Assembly: GCA_902573015.1 (NCBI GenBank) | Contig: CACGIE010000007.1 | Coordinates: 1-47,454 of the forward strand | Direction of reading: 5' to 3' | Length of the DNA: 47,454 nucleotides | DNA from: an uncultured Candidatus Poseidoniales archaeon | Lineage (GTDB): Archaea; Thermoplasmatota; Poseidoniia; Poseidoniales; Thalassarchaeaceae | Part shown: piece after piece, positions 18,725 through 27,665 of the stretch | How the letters are laid out: every line of letters starts with the position of its first letter | Position numbering within the stretch: position 1 is the first letter of the stretch | Position numbers and translations under genes: made by a program | The notes under the pieces: generated by a model | The model's database searches: none | What the model was told of the DNA's origin: nothing | Seen by the model: the letters and a program-made list of their open reading frames with translations, nothing else

Positions 18725-19630
18725 ATGGCGAAGGGAGAGATAGTACTAGGATGCCTCGCACCGCACCCCCCGCATGTGGTTTATGCGGAGAATCCGGAAC
18801 AGAACGAGGCTTTCGCAGAAGGAGGTTGGGAGACACTCAGATGGGGTTACAACAGACTTGCAAGAAAACTGAAATCGATTGACTACGATGCAATGGTTAT
18901 CTTCACCCCCCACTGGCAGACATACATCGGAACTCATTTCCTCGGGCTTCCTAAATTCAAGTCAAAGTCGGTAGATCCTGTTTTTCCTAATCTTTTCAGG
19001 TTCAACTACGATATCTCAGTCGATGTAGAGTTGGCGGAGAAGATGTGCGAGGTTGCTGGAGAATCTGGGATAGTGACTAAGATGATGCGAAATCCTGACT
19101 TCAGAATCGACTATGGGACAATCACGTCATGCCACATGCTTAATCCTGAGTGGGACAAGCCACTGGTGACGATAAGTAGTAACCGAAATGCGCACTACTA
19201 TTCGCCAGAAGTGATGAATGAGCAGGCCAGTGCCCTTGGGGATGCCTGTGCCAAGGCAATAGAAGAGAGTGGGAAGAAAGTTGTACTGATCAGCAGCCAT
19301 AGCCTTTCCCACAGGCACTTCGTAACTGAGTCCCCCCTCCCTGAGGATATGAGTAGGGAGCACATATACAATCACAGCCAATACGTCTGGGACATGAAGC
19401 TGGTAGACCTGATGAGAGATGGGAAGATGAAAGAAGTGATCGACATTATGCCGGAATTCACGGAGCAGACTATTGCTGAGACTGAAGCAGGAGGGCTGAC
19501 ATGGATGATGGCAGCCATGGGTTATCCCGAGTATCCTGCTGAGATTTACGGTTACCAGTCGGTGATAGGTACGGGTAACCTGATTGCTGCTTGGGACCCA
19601 CTAGAGGCAACCAGAGAGATTGTGCTCTGA
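18725..19630 (+). CDS. Class III extradiol (LigB-type) dioxygenase, AmnB-like catalytic subunit
   Basis: CLAPHPPHVVYAENPEQ, MVIFTPHWQTYIGTHFLGLP, KKVVLISSHSLSHRHF: LigB-fold motifs with candidate His metal ligands retained. Confidence 0.82.
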   Translation: MAKGEIVLGCLAPHPPHVVYAENPEQNEAFAEGGWETLRWGYNRLARKLKSIDYDAMVIFTPHWQTYIGTHFLGLPKFKSKSVDPVFPNLFRFNYDISVDVELAEKMCEVAGESGIVTKMMRNPDFRIDYGTITSCHMLNPEWDKPLVTISSNRNAHYYSPEVMNEQASALGDACAKAIEESGKKVVLISSHSLSHRHFVTESPLPEDMSREHIYNHSQYVWDMKLVDLMRDGKMKEVIDIMPEFTEQTIAETEAGGLTWMMAAMGYPEYPAEIYGYQSVIGTGNLIAAWDPLEATREIVL

Positions 19631-19639
19631 GGTGATTAA

Positions 19640-20565
19640 ATGTCAGATCCAGACATTCTTTTCGGGATTTACTGCCCCCCCCCCACCCGCAACCCCTTCT
19701 ATCACCAGATGCAAGTGAGGGGTATGGGAAGCTAAGAGATGCATTCGAGACATGTAGGAAAAGGATCGAGGAAAGCGATGCAGACCTGATACTGGTATAC
19801 TCGACAACCTGGCCCAGTATCATCGGTCACCAGATACAGGGCCATCCCGAGCCAGAATGGGTGCATGTGGACGATGACTTTCACTACCTGGGTAGCATGC
19901 CTTACAAGTTCAAGATGGATACAGAGTTCGCTGAGAAATTCAGAGAATCTGCAGAGTCGAGGGGGCTACAATCCAGAACGGTGTCTTACGATGGTTTCCC
20001 GATAGACACAGGTTCGATTGTTGCGCTCAAGCTTCTAAACCCGGATAACAGGATTCCTGCATGCATTGTATCCAGTAACATGTATGCAAATAGGGCGGAG
20101 ACGATTGTTCTGGGCAAGTCTGCGCGTGATGCGATTGCCGCTCAGGGCAAGAAGGCAGTTGTTGTGGTAGTTTCCAGCCTGTCAAACAGGATGTTTACGG
20201 AGCACATAGACCCTGCAGAGGACCGGATACACTCTGCCAAGGATGACGAGTGGAACAAGAAAATCCTGGAGTTCTTCGGAGACGGCAGGCTGGAGGACCT
20301 AAGTCAGCTTTCTCGGGAGATTCATGGGCAGATCAGAGTGCAAAAGGTAGTGGCTTACAAGCCAGCCTGGTGGATGTCCGCTACAATGGGCCAACACAAC
20401 AACTACACAGGCGAGGTTTTGGCCTATGAGGCACTTCATGGCTCAGGAGGTGCGGTTGTCGTTCTGACTCCATCGAAAGGCTCTGTAGGAGACAAGGAGT
20501 TTGACGAGGATGATGTCGAGCACTATCATGGTGATCGAGGAGTATTGGATACGGGGGCCCTGTGA
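19640..20565 (+). pseudogene. Second LigB-type dioxygenase paralogue (AmnA-like), reading frame broken at a 10-C tract (19675-19684); ORF track only reports the 3' part 19861..20565
   Basis: ATG 19640 gives MSDPDILFGIYCPPP then shifts; the frame after the tract reads PHPQPLLSPDASEGYGKLRDAFETCRKRIEESDADLILVYSTTWPSIIGHQIQGHPEPEWVHVDDDFHYLG, colinear with the upstream paralogue. 8 or 11 C restores one frame. Confidence 0.78.
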
Positions 20566-21212
20566 TGGAAGAGGAACATCAAATAACAACCGAGGAAAAA
20601 AGGAAGAAGATGGTTGAAGATATCGTCTCTGCCCCTGCTGACGCCGTAGAGAAGGTTTACGACGAGGTCGGGCAGTCGCTTGCGAGATCAGCCGGAGGTG
20701 CTCTGGGAGCAGCCGCTGGCGTGGCGGTTGGTGGTCCCGTAGGAGGAGTCTTGGGGGCGGTAGTTGGACGGAAGGCGGCTGGGAAGCTTACCAGTGAGGA
20801 TGGAGCCTTCATCGCAGAGGGAGGCCCCACAGCAGTTGGAGCTTATCCCCATTTACGCAGAGTGGGGGACCTAGTCTTCGTGAGCGGTATGGGTCCTCGG
20901 CAGCCTGGGACTAACGAGATACCCGGGGGACCGATAAAAGATGAGGATGGAAATCCTCTGGAGTATGACATTGGAGCACAGACGCACGCAGTGATTGGTA
21001 ACATCAGAGTGATTCTCGAAGAATATGGGCTCGGGCTGAAAGATATCGTTGATGTCCTAGTCTTCCTGACAGACATGGAAAGAGATTTCGAGGGATACAA
21101 CGAGGTTTACGCGGAGTACTTCTCAGAGATTCTTCCGGCAAGGACCACCGTTTCAGTCGAAGCCCTACCGACTTCAATTGCCATTGAGTTGAAGGTCATT
21201 GCAAGAGCATGA
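20565..21212 (+). CDS. RidA/YjgF family protein (2-aminomuconate deaminase-like) with N-terminal glycine-rich extension
   Basis: GAYPHLRRVGDLVFVSGMGPRQPGTNEIPGG...IGNIRVILEEYGLGLKDIVDVLVFLTDMERDFEGYNEVYAEYFSEILPARTTVSVEALPTSIAIELKVIARA; start overlaps previous stop (TGATG). Confidence 0.88.
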   Translation: MEEEHQITTEEKRKKMVEDIVSAPADAVEKVYDEVGQSLARSAGGALGAAAGVAVGGPVGGVLGAVVGRKAAGKLTSEDGAFIAEGGPTAVGAYPHLRRVGDLVFVSGMGPRQPGTNEIPGGPIKDEDGNPLEYDIGAQTHAVIGNIRVILEEYGLGLKDIVDVLVFLTDMERDFEGYNEVYAEYFSEILPARTTVSVEALPTSIAIELKVIARA

Positions 21213-22241
21213 TCATTGATCTATGTCCTCGATGCTTTCAGAATTGCACCAAGCAGGCGAGGATATAGGGTTGCATCTACTTGGGTTCCCATCTGGAATT
21301 GAGACCCAGTACTCGAGTCCATCTACCTTGGCTGGATAGTCCGTGGAAATGCTGTGAGCACCGACTGCAATTGCTGCGTCCCTCCTGGAAGTGTCGTTGT
21401 TATCGGCCTCCTCACCTCCGCTGTCTGCTCTACTTCGAACTATGTAGCCCTCGGTAACCAATCTGGTAATATCTTCCCCATTGCCTACGGGGTCAGTAAT
21501 GGAGAATATTGCAGCCTCGTCACTACCTTCTTCTGAGAGGGTGAACATCCTAGCTCCGATTAATCCCGGAAAGTCTTGGATGTACAAATCTCTAGTCTGC
21601 CCCCTCGCTAACAAAACGAAGATGGTCTTGCCCCTACTCTGCTCTAGCAGGGGCCAGCCATTTTCTCCGATTGCATCACGGAGGTTGTCGCTGTCCCCCC
21701 TTACATCGTCAGGTGTGATTGTCTTGTTCAGGGGCCAGAAATTCGATATTTCCTGCTCAATGTCTCCCAGGAGCCCGGAAATTTCCAGAGTAGTTGTCAA
21801 ATCGGCAGCCTGCTCAGGCCAATCCTTGGGCTCTACCCAGATGAACAAAGGGTGATGCATAGGATTCTCGTTGGACCATTCCAGCAACGTACCTAGGCAA
21901 TCCTCGAATGTCGGGCATGTTGTTCCGGAGTCGTACTGGTTGTGATAGACTCTGAGGCTGCCTCTTACGTCCCACCACACATCTAATTCGAACTGCCTTA
22001 CCCCTTGTTGGGAGGCCTGCAAGTCAAGAGTTTGATGAGTATACATGTACTCCCTCGTTGGGGAGAACAGAGGTTCCACGTGGTACGAGTTATGAGTCCC
22101 CTTCATCTGTATGTGATTAATTCGAAGTGGCTCTTTTTCGTCGTCTTCGTTGAAGAGACTGTCGCCTGATTCCACTCCGAAGCACCCCGTGAAGGAGGTG
22201 ACAAACAGAAGAGTAACTGCGAGCGCTGCTTGCCTCCTCAT
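21213..22241 (-). CDS. Secreted lipoprotein, Ca2+-dependent phosphoinositide-specific phospholipase C-like (PI-PLC-C1 type)
   Basis: MRRQAALAVTLLFVTSFTGCFG lipobox signal peptide; INHIQMKGTHNSYHVEPLF, GVRQFELDVWWD, LRVYHNQYDSGTTCPTFEDCLGTLLEWSNENPMHHPLFIWVEPK. Confidence 0.8.
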   Translation of the reverse strand: MRRQAALAVTLLFVTSFTGCFGVESGDSLFNEDDEKEPLRINHIQMKGTHNSYHVEPLFSPTREYMYTHQTLDLQASQQGVRQFELDVWWDVRGSLRVYHNQYDSGTTCPTFEDCLGTLLEWSNENPMHHPLFIWVEPKDWPEQAADLTTTLEISGLLGDIEQEISNFWPLNKTITPDDVRGDSDNLRDAIGENGWPLLEQSRGKTIFVLLARGQTRDLYIQDFPGLIGARMFTLSEEGSDEAAIFSITDPVGNGEDITRLVTEGYIVRSRADSGGEEADNNDTSRRDAAIAVGAHSISTDYPAKVDGLEYWVSIPDGNPSRCNPISSPAWCNSESIEDIDQ

Positions 22242-22284
22242 CTTGGTTGAATTATTGGAGAGGAAAATAACTCTTCTGAATAAT

Positions 22285-22773
22285 TCAGTGATCGACGCCA
22301 CCGAGTCCATGGACATGCCCATGAGCCAGTTCTTCTTCGGAAGCCGCCCGGATGTCAACGACTTCTACTTCGAATCTTAGGGTTCTACCTGCCATCTGAT
22401 GATTGAAGTCAGCGGTGACCACTTCTTCGTCTATCTCGACAATAGTGAATTGAATAGGGCCCTGATCACTATGGGCACCGACGACCATGCCGACTTCAAG
22501 CTCCATACTCTCAGGAAAGTTTTCCCTCTCGATCTTCTGAATAGCATCCTCTATTCTCTCCCCGTAAGCATCTTCAGGCGACAAAGTGAACTCTCTCTTC
22601 TCACCCACCTTAGCCCCTAGCATCTCTCTCTCGAAGCCAGTAATCATCTGCCCGTAACCAACTATGAAAACCAAGGGGTCCTTTCCTCTGCTACTATCGA
22701 ACTCTCCCCCCTCTGCGAAAGTTCCAGTGTAATGCACTGATGCAATTGTTCCGTGTTCAATTGTGTCGACCAT
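22285..22773 (-). CDS. FKBP-type peptidyl-prolyl cis-trans isomerase (SlyD-like)
   Basis: VHYTGTFAEGGEFDSSRGKDPLVFIVGYGQMITGFEREMLGAKVGEKREFTLSPEDAYGER...DFNHQMAGRTLRFEVEVVDIR...AHGHVHG. Confidence 0.95.
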   Translation of the reverse strand: MVDTIEHGTIASVHYTGTFAEGGEFDSSRGKDPLVFIVGYGQMITGFEREMLGAKVGEKREFTLSPEDAYGERIEDAIQKIERENFPESMELEVGMVVGAHSDQGPIQFTIVEIDEEVVTADFNHQMAGRTLRFEVEVVDIRAASEEELAHGHVHGLGGVDH

Positions 22774-22850
22774 GGATGTTGGGTTTAGAGAGAGTATCTA
22801 ACCATTGGGTATGCAGAACCTTCAACTGGGGTGTGTGGAGCCGCCAAATC

Positions 22851-24581
22851 ATGCGTCACTACGGTCCAGAGGACCTAGTAGGAATAGTGTTGACTCCCAA
22901 GGATACGGAGTCTGACGGACTTGAAAGGAAGTTAGGGCTATTTTCGGTGATAATTATCTCTTTGTCCGCAATGATAGGATCTGGGCTGTTCGTGCTTCCT
23001 GCTCTCGCCATGCTAGAACTTGGAGGCGGAGATATTCCACTAGGGGGCGTCTGGCTGGCGTACCTAGTTGCTGCAGTTCTCGTAATTCCTGGTGCCGTGT
23101 CGAAGTCAGAGCTATCAACAGCTATGCCCGCATCGGGTGGCTCTTACGTTTACGTGCAGAAGACCTTCGGCCCCCTCATAGGAACTGTAGCAGGTCTGGG
23201 TTTGTGGGCCAATTTCATGCTAAAGTCTGCATTCGCATTAATTGGCTTCAAAGCTTATCTCTGGGTAATAGAGGATCTGCTGGGGATGGATATTGACATA
23301 GAGGCGGCTGCAATCCTACTCCTAGCAATCATCGTCGGAATAAACATCCTTGGTGTGAAGAAGATCAAGAAGGTACAGATTCCAATCGTGATATTTTCTG
23401 CAACCTACCTATTCGCTCTGTGCGTTTATGCGATTGCATACCATGATCTGGATTGGAGTGCTGTTTCTTCCAAGGATGCTTTCGGGAGTTGGGAGGATGT
23501 TGCCGCTACGTCGGCATTTGTATTTGTCTCCTATGCTGGTGTGACCAAAATCGCTGCGGTGGGTGGGGAGGTCAAGAACCCTGAGAGGAACCTTCCGTAC
23601 GGGATTCTTCTTTCACTACTATTCAGCTGTCTGCTGTACGTTTTGGTCACTATGGTAATGGCAGCCGCAGTTCCCCCCTCTGAATACATGCACGGTGAAC
23701 ACGGCGCTAGCGAGGATCCAGTATACATCTTCGCTGAGGCAGTAGGAGGGGAGACTGTTGGAAAGATAGCTGCGATTCTCGCTGTCGTGACCATGACTTC
23801 AATGGCTTTAGCGGGTATTCTAGCTTCATCGAGATTCCCATTTGCGATGTCCAGAGACAATCTACTGCCTCCCTTCCTTGAGAGTGTCCATCAGAGATTT
23901 GGGACTCCTCATTGGGCAATAATTGGGACGGGAGTAGCTATGGGCCTAGCGATAACATTCCTCCCTGTTCATGATGTCGCTGAACTCGCATCTGGATTCA
24001 AAATTATGATATTCATGCTCATAAATGGATGTGTGATAGTGCTTAGGACCTCATCGGATTCGCACACATGGTACGATCCACAGTGGAAGACACCTTGGCC
24101 CCTATATCCCGCAGTACAGTTGTTTGGAATCTTCGGAGGGGGTGCCTTGCTCTATCTGATGGGGTCGAAGTCCCTGGTTGGAGCCTCGGCAGCGATAGTT
24201 CTGGGATTAATCATCTACAACGGCTATGGCAGAAGTAGGGTGGATGCACAGATTACTCCGTGGGAAACTGTAAGGCTGATGCTTACTAATGCAGACGAAG
24301 CTGAGAGGAGAAGATTGTTCGCTGCATTCTACGATGCCGATGTAGAGGGGGAGGGGCAGTTGGACCTAGATCAGTTCGTCAGCGCTTTCAAGGCTCTAGG
24401 ATACATCGAAGGTGGGGGGCCCAACATTCCTGACGATGCCATAGTTCTCTCGAAAACCAGAAATCGTCGAGGAGACCAGTTGATAGGGGATGTTTTCGGC
24501 AAAGGAGACACGGACAAAGACGGGTTGATTAGTATCGAGGAGTTTCTTGAGGTTGCTCATGAAATAGAGCCTGAGGGCTGA
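22851..24581 (+). CDS. APC-superfamily amino acid permease fused to C-terminal EF-hand pair
   Basis: [27 protein letters not shown]...[26 protein letters not shown] permease; C-terminus [13 protein letters not shown] and [15 protein letters not shown] loops. Confidence 0.9.
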   Translation: MRHYGPEDLVGIVLTPKDTESDGLERKLGLFSVIIISLSAMIGSGLFVLPALAMLELGGGDIPLGGVWLAYLVAAVLVIPGAVSKSELSTAMPASGGSYVYVQKTFGPLIGTVAGLGLWANFMLKSAFALIGFKAYLWVIEDLLGMDIDIEAAAILLLAIIVGINILGVKKIKKVQIPIVIFSATYLFALCVYAIAYHDLDWSAVSSKDAFGSWEDVAATSAFVFVSYAGVTKIAAVGGEVKNPERNLPYGILLSLLFSCLLYVLVTMVMAAAVPPSEYMHGEHGASEDPVYIFAEAVGGETVGKIAAILAVVTMTSMALAGILASSRFPFAMSRDNLLPPFLESVHQRFGTPHWAIIGTGVAMGLAITFLPVHDVAELASGFKIMIFMLINGCVIVLRTSSDSHTWYDPQWKTPWPLYPAVQLFGIFGGGALLYLMGSKSLVGASAAIVLGLIIYNGYGRSRVDAQITPWETVRLMLTNADEAERRRLFAAFYDADVEGEGQLDLDQFVSAFKALGYIEGGGPNIPDDAIVLSKTRNRRGDQLIGDVFGKGDTDKDGLISIEEFLEVAHEIEPEG

Positions 24582-24639
24582 AACTTCGGGCGTATGTTTG
24601 AAGTCAGCAACCGTACTGGGGGTATTGCAGGGTGCGCAA

Positions 24640-25452
24640 ATGGTTTCCAGTAGAGCGAAGAAGGTGACTACGCACATATTGCAAGAAATGAAGCGTTCGA
24701 ATGAGAAAATAGCAATGCTTACCGCCTACGACTATTCCCTAGCACGGCTTGTTGACGGAGCAGGAGTGGACGTGATACTCGTGGGCGACTCTGCTTCAAA
24801 CGTGATGGCGGGGAATGATACTACCGTCCCCATTACTCTGGAACACATGATCTACCATGCTCAGTGCGTGGTGAATGCCGTGGACAGGGCCTTGGTAGTT
24901 GTGGATATGCCATTCGGCAGCTATCAAGGTGATTCGAAGCTTGCACTGAAGAGCGCTATCAGAATAATGAAGGAGTCCGCCGGTCATGCAGTTAAAATCG
25001 AGGGCGGCAAGGAAATAGTAGACTCCGTGAAGCGAATCCTCACTGCAGGAATCCCGGTTATGGGGCATCTCGGTCTGACTCCCCAGTCGATTTACAAGTT
25101 CGGAACTTACTCAGTCAGAGCGAAGGAGGAGTCCGAGGCGAATAAGTTGATGGAAGACGCTATGGCTCTCCAGGAGGCAGGTTGCTTCTCGATTGTCTTC
25201 GAGAAGATTCCTGCGGATCTAGCAAAGAAGATCAGTGAATCTCTCGATATTCCCACCATCGGGATTGGTGCCGGGCCACACTGCGATGGCCAGGTCCTAG
25301 TCCTTCATGACATGCTTGGGATTACCAAGGATTTCTCACCTAGGTTCCTAAGACGCTACTCTGACGTGGGCACCGCAGTTGACAAGGCAGTCAGGGATTA
25401 CATCGATGATGTCAGGGGAGGCACCTTCCCATCTCAAGAAGAGAGTTACTGA
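24640..25452 (+). CDS. panB: 3-methyl-2-oxobutanoate hydroxymethyltransferase (ketopantoate hydroxymethyltransferase)
   Basis: [51 protein letters not shown]...[11 protein letters not shown]...VKIEGGKE...[11 protein letters not shown]...[22 protein letters not shown]. Confidence 0.96.
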   Translation: MVSSRAKKVTTHILQEMKRSNEKIAMLTAYDYSLARLVDGAGVDVILVGDSASNVMAGNDTTVPITLEHMIYHAQCVVNAVDRALVVVDMPFGSYQGDSKLALKSAIRIMKESAGHAVKIEGGKEIVDSVKRILTAGIPVMGHLGLTPQSIYKFGTYSVRAKEESEANKLMEDAMALQEAGCFSIVFEKIPADLAKKISESLDIPTIGIGAGPHCDGQVLVLHDMLGITKDFSPRFLRRYSDVGTAVDKAVRDYIDDVRGGTFPSQEESY

Positions 25453-25511
25453 TTCTGGATTTGCGTCCCCAACGTTCAAGGACGCCCGCCAACGGGTCGA
25501 GTTAGGTCATC

Positions 25512-26468
25512 ATGAGTGAGTTGTGGGTTGAGAGGCACAGACCGCGTTCTGTCAGCGAGATGAAGGGACAGAGGGCAGTTGTGGATAGGTTGAGTGCTTA
25601 TTCGGAGTCCAAAACATTCCCCCACCTAATGTTCGCTGGTCCGCCTGGAACAGGAAAGACCACTGCCGCTCTGGCACTAACAAGAGATGTATTCGGAGAC
25701 GGGTTCAGGAACAATCTCCTGGAGATGAATGCCAGCGATGAGAGGAAGTTGGAGTCGATACGTACCAAGGTCAAACAATTCGCTCGAACCGCACCCATGC
25801 CAGGGACTTCGTTCAAGGTTATTTTTCTAGATGAAGCCGATGCTCTGACCTCAGACGCCCAGGGTGCCCTGAGGAGAATAATGGAGCAGTTTGCGGAGAC
25901 GTGTAGATTCATTCTATCCTGCAACTACTCTTCGAAGATCGTGGAGGCCATACAATCACGATGCGCAGTCTTCAGATTCAGGCCCCTAGATAGCGAGAAG
26001 GTTCTGGAGAAGGTAATGGAAGTAGCCAGTAGCGAAGGAGTTGAACTGGAGGAGGAGGCTGCAAGAGCGATTGCAGATGTTAGCCTGGGAGATCTAAGGA
26101 AGGCGATTACTTCCCTACAGGTGGCTGCATCTCTAGACCCCCACGTAACTCGCGATCTCGTTTACGAAACAACCGCCACAGCCCCCCCGGAGGAGTTGCA
26201 TGGATTCTTCCTTGCCTGCAAAGAGGATGGTTTCCAGCCTGCTAGGAGGAGGATGAGGGAGATACTAGATCGCTTCGGACTTGCTGGAACTGACCTGGTA
26301 AACCAACTTCACAGAGAATTAGGCAAAGTCACCTTCCTAGACGAACCCCAGAAGCTCAAAGTGACTGAAGCTATGGCAGAATGTGACTTCAGAATGGTAG
26401 AAGGAGGGGGAGAGTCCCTTCAACTAGATGCGATGGCTGCGAGAATCTGTAGTATGCTCGGAAATTAG
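25512..26468 (+). CDS. rfcS: Replication factor C small subunit
   Basis: LWVERHRPRSVSEMKGQ, LMFAGPPGTGKTTAALAL, VIFLDEADALTSDAQGALRRIMEQFAETCRFILSCNYSSKIVEAIQSRCAVFRF. Confidence 0.97.
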   Translation: MSELWVERHRPRSVSEMKGQRAVVDRLSAYSESKTFPHLMFAGPPGTGKTTAALALTRDVFGDGFRNNLLEMNASDERKLESIRTKVKQFARTAPMPGTSFKVIFLDEADALTSDAQGALRRIMEQFAETCRFILSCNYSSKIVEAIQSRCAVFRFRPLDSEKVLEKVMEVASSEGVELEEEAARAIADVSLGDLRKAITSLQVAASLDPHVTRDLVYETTATAPPEELHGFFLACKEDGFQPARRRMREILDRFGLAGTDLVNQLHRELGKVTFLDEPQKLKVTEAMAECDFRMVEGGGESLQLDAMAARICSMLGN

Positions 26469-27403
26469 GATGACTGTAAAATTCGGAGGATATACTCCCT
26501 CTGCCAAGTGTTCTCTCCGTCTTGCCAAGGGACCATATCGTTAACCTCGGTCAGTGAGATTTGAATCAGATAATCCCCGGGACCGCACCCCCTGGGACAA
26601 AGGTCCCAAGCCATGGATATATCCTGCGAGTGTGGGGAGACCTTTGGCCCCAAGTAACCTCCTGTGAGTGAGTTCTTCCTAAGTCCCCTTACCCATTCTT
26701 CGTCATCAACAGATTCGAAAGTATCAGAGGGGGATAGTCCATTAGATCCATCTGAGGCAATTCCTGAGACTAAACCAGAGACATTGACGATTGGCTCCAT
26801 TTGACCAACCTTCTGGATTGTAAGATTCATAGTTGAGTTCTCCGCATCAACGTTATCCCTCACTGCCAGACCCAGCAATACCGGGATGGAATCCTGAGAG
26901 ATCCTGATTTCGTATACCGAGCCATCCAAGTCTGAGTCCGATATTCCCTCAGTAGTTGCAATATCTATTGATCCGGCAAGGTGGGGAGCAGCGATATCAG
27001 CCAGAGGAGGATTGACCAGTGCAAATGACAGGGCAAGCCATGTGAAAATATACAGGAACGAAGACCTTACCCAATTACCGGTTGTGTATAGTTCGAAGAA
27101 TCTTGATGGGACCAGCGCCTGATGTATAGGTCGAATTAGAGAAATCATCAGCAGAGGGAGAAGCCACAGTATCTGCTTGGTCCCATTCATGCCAGGCATC
27201 ATGTAGAATCTCATCAACAATGCAACCGAGAGTCCGAAGAAAATCACTATCCACATGGAGACTGCATCTGCCTTCTCCTTCTCTGCATGCGAGGAGGGGT
27301 CGAATGGCTCAAGGGCTGAGGACTTCTTGCCTCCTCCTTTGGCCCCAGTGCCCTTCTTACCTGAATAGGCGCTGGCCTTTAGGGCTGTATCGACATCGAC
27401 CAT
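26465..27403 (-). CDS. Hypothetical membrane protein with C-terminal extracellular beta-rich domain
   Basis: ~312-aa ORF; Lys-rich N-terminus, ~4 hydrophobic segments, soluble C-terminal half. Confidence 0.6.
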   Translation of the reverse strand: MVDVDTALKASAYSGKKGTGAKGGGKKSSALEPFDPSSHAEKEKADAVSMWIVIFFGLSVALLMRFYMMPGMNGTKQILWLLPLLMISLIRPIHQALVPSRFFELYTTGNWVRSSFLYIFTWLALSFALVNPPLADIAAPHLAGSIDIATTEGISDSDLDGSVYEIRISQDSIPVLLGLAVRDNVDAENSTMNLTIQKVGQMEPIVNVSGLVSGIASDGSNGLSPSDTFESVDDEEWVRGLRKNSLTGGYLGPKVSPHSQDISMAWDLCPRGCGPGDYLIQISLTEVNDMVPWQDGENTWQREYILRILQSS

Positions 27404-27511
27404 GATGATTCTGGCGAGAGAAGGCGACACATCAACCCTACGTGTGAAGCGATTGTCAGGGGATAATCACCGGCAATACTCAAATGGGCTCTTCGCTCGC
27501 CCTATTGCTAT

Positions 27512-27640
27512 GCCGGGGTGGCGTAGTTGGTAGCGCGTCGGACTCATAGGGCAGCCGAAAGGCACGTTCACGCCGTAGGCCCCCTTCGAGATGCCTGAGT
27601 CATCCGAAGGTCGCGGGTTCAAGTCCCGCTCCCGGCACCA
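27512..27640 (+). tRNA. tRNA with CAU anticodon (elongator Met or Ile2), containing a 53-nt archaeal intron at 37/38 (27549-27601); CCA encoded
   Basis: GCCGGGG...TCCCGGC acceptor; D-arm GCGT/GCGC; anticodon stem TCGGA/TCCGA; loop CTCATA|intron|A; T-arm GCGGG TTCAAGT CCCGC. Canonical BHB: CTCA(27543-46)/TGAG(27596-99) 4-bp helix flanked by 3-nt bulges TAG and TCA, inner helix GGCA/TGCC. Confidence 0.96.
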
Positions 27641-27665
27641 ATACCAAACTGGATGCGAGCCATTG

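Noticed and set aside
27591-27665. N-terminal extension of gatD reported by the ORF track
   Set aside because: It lies within the intron and 3' half of the tRNA; the start was moved to ATG 27666.
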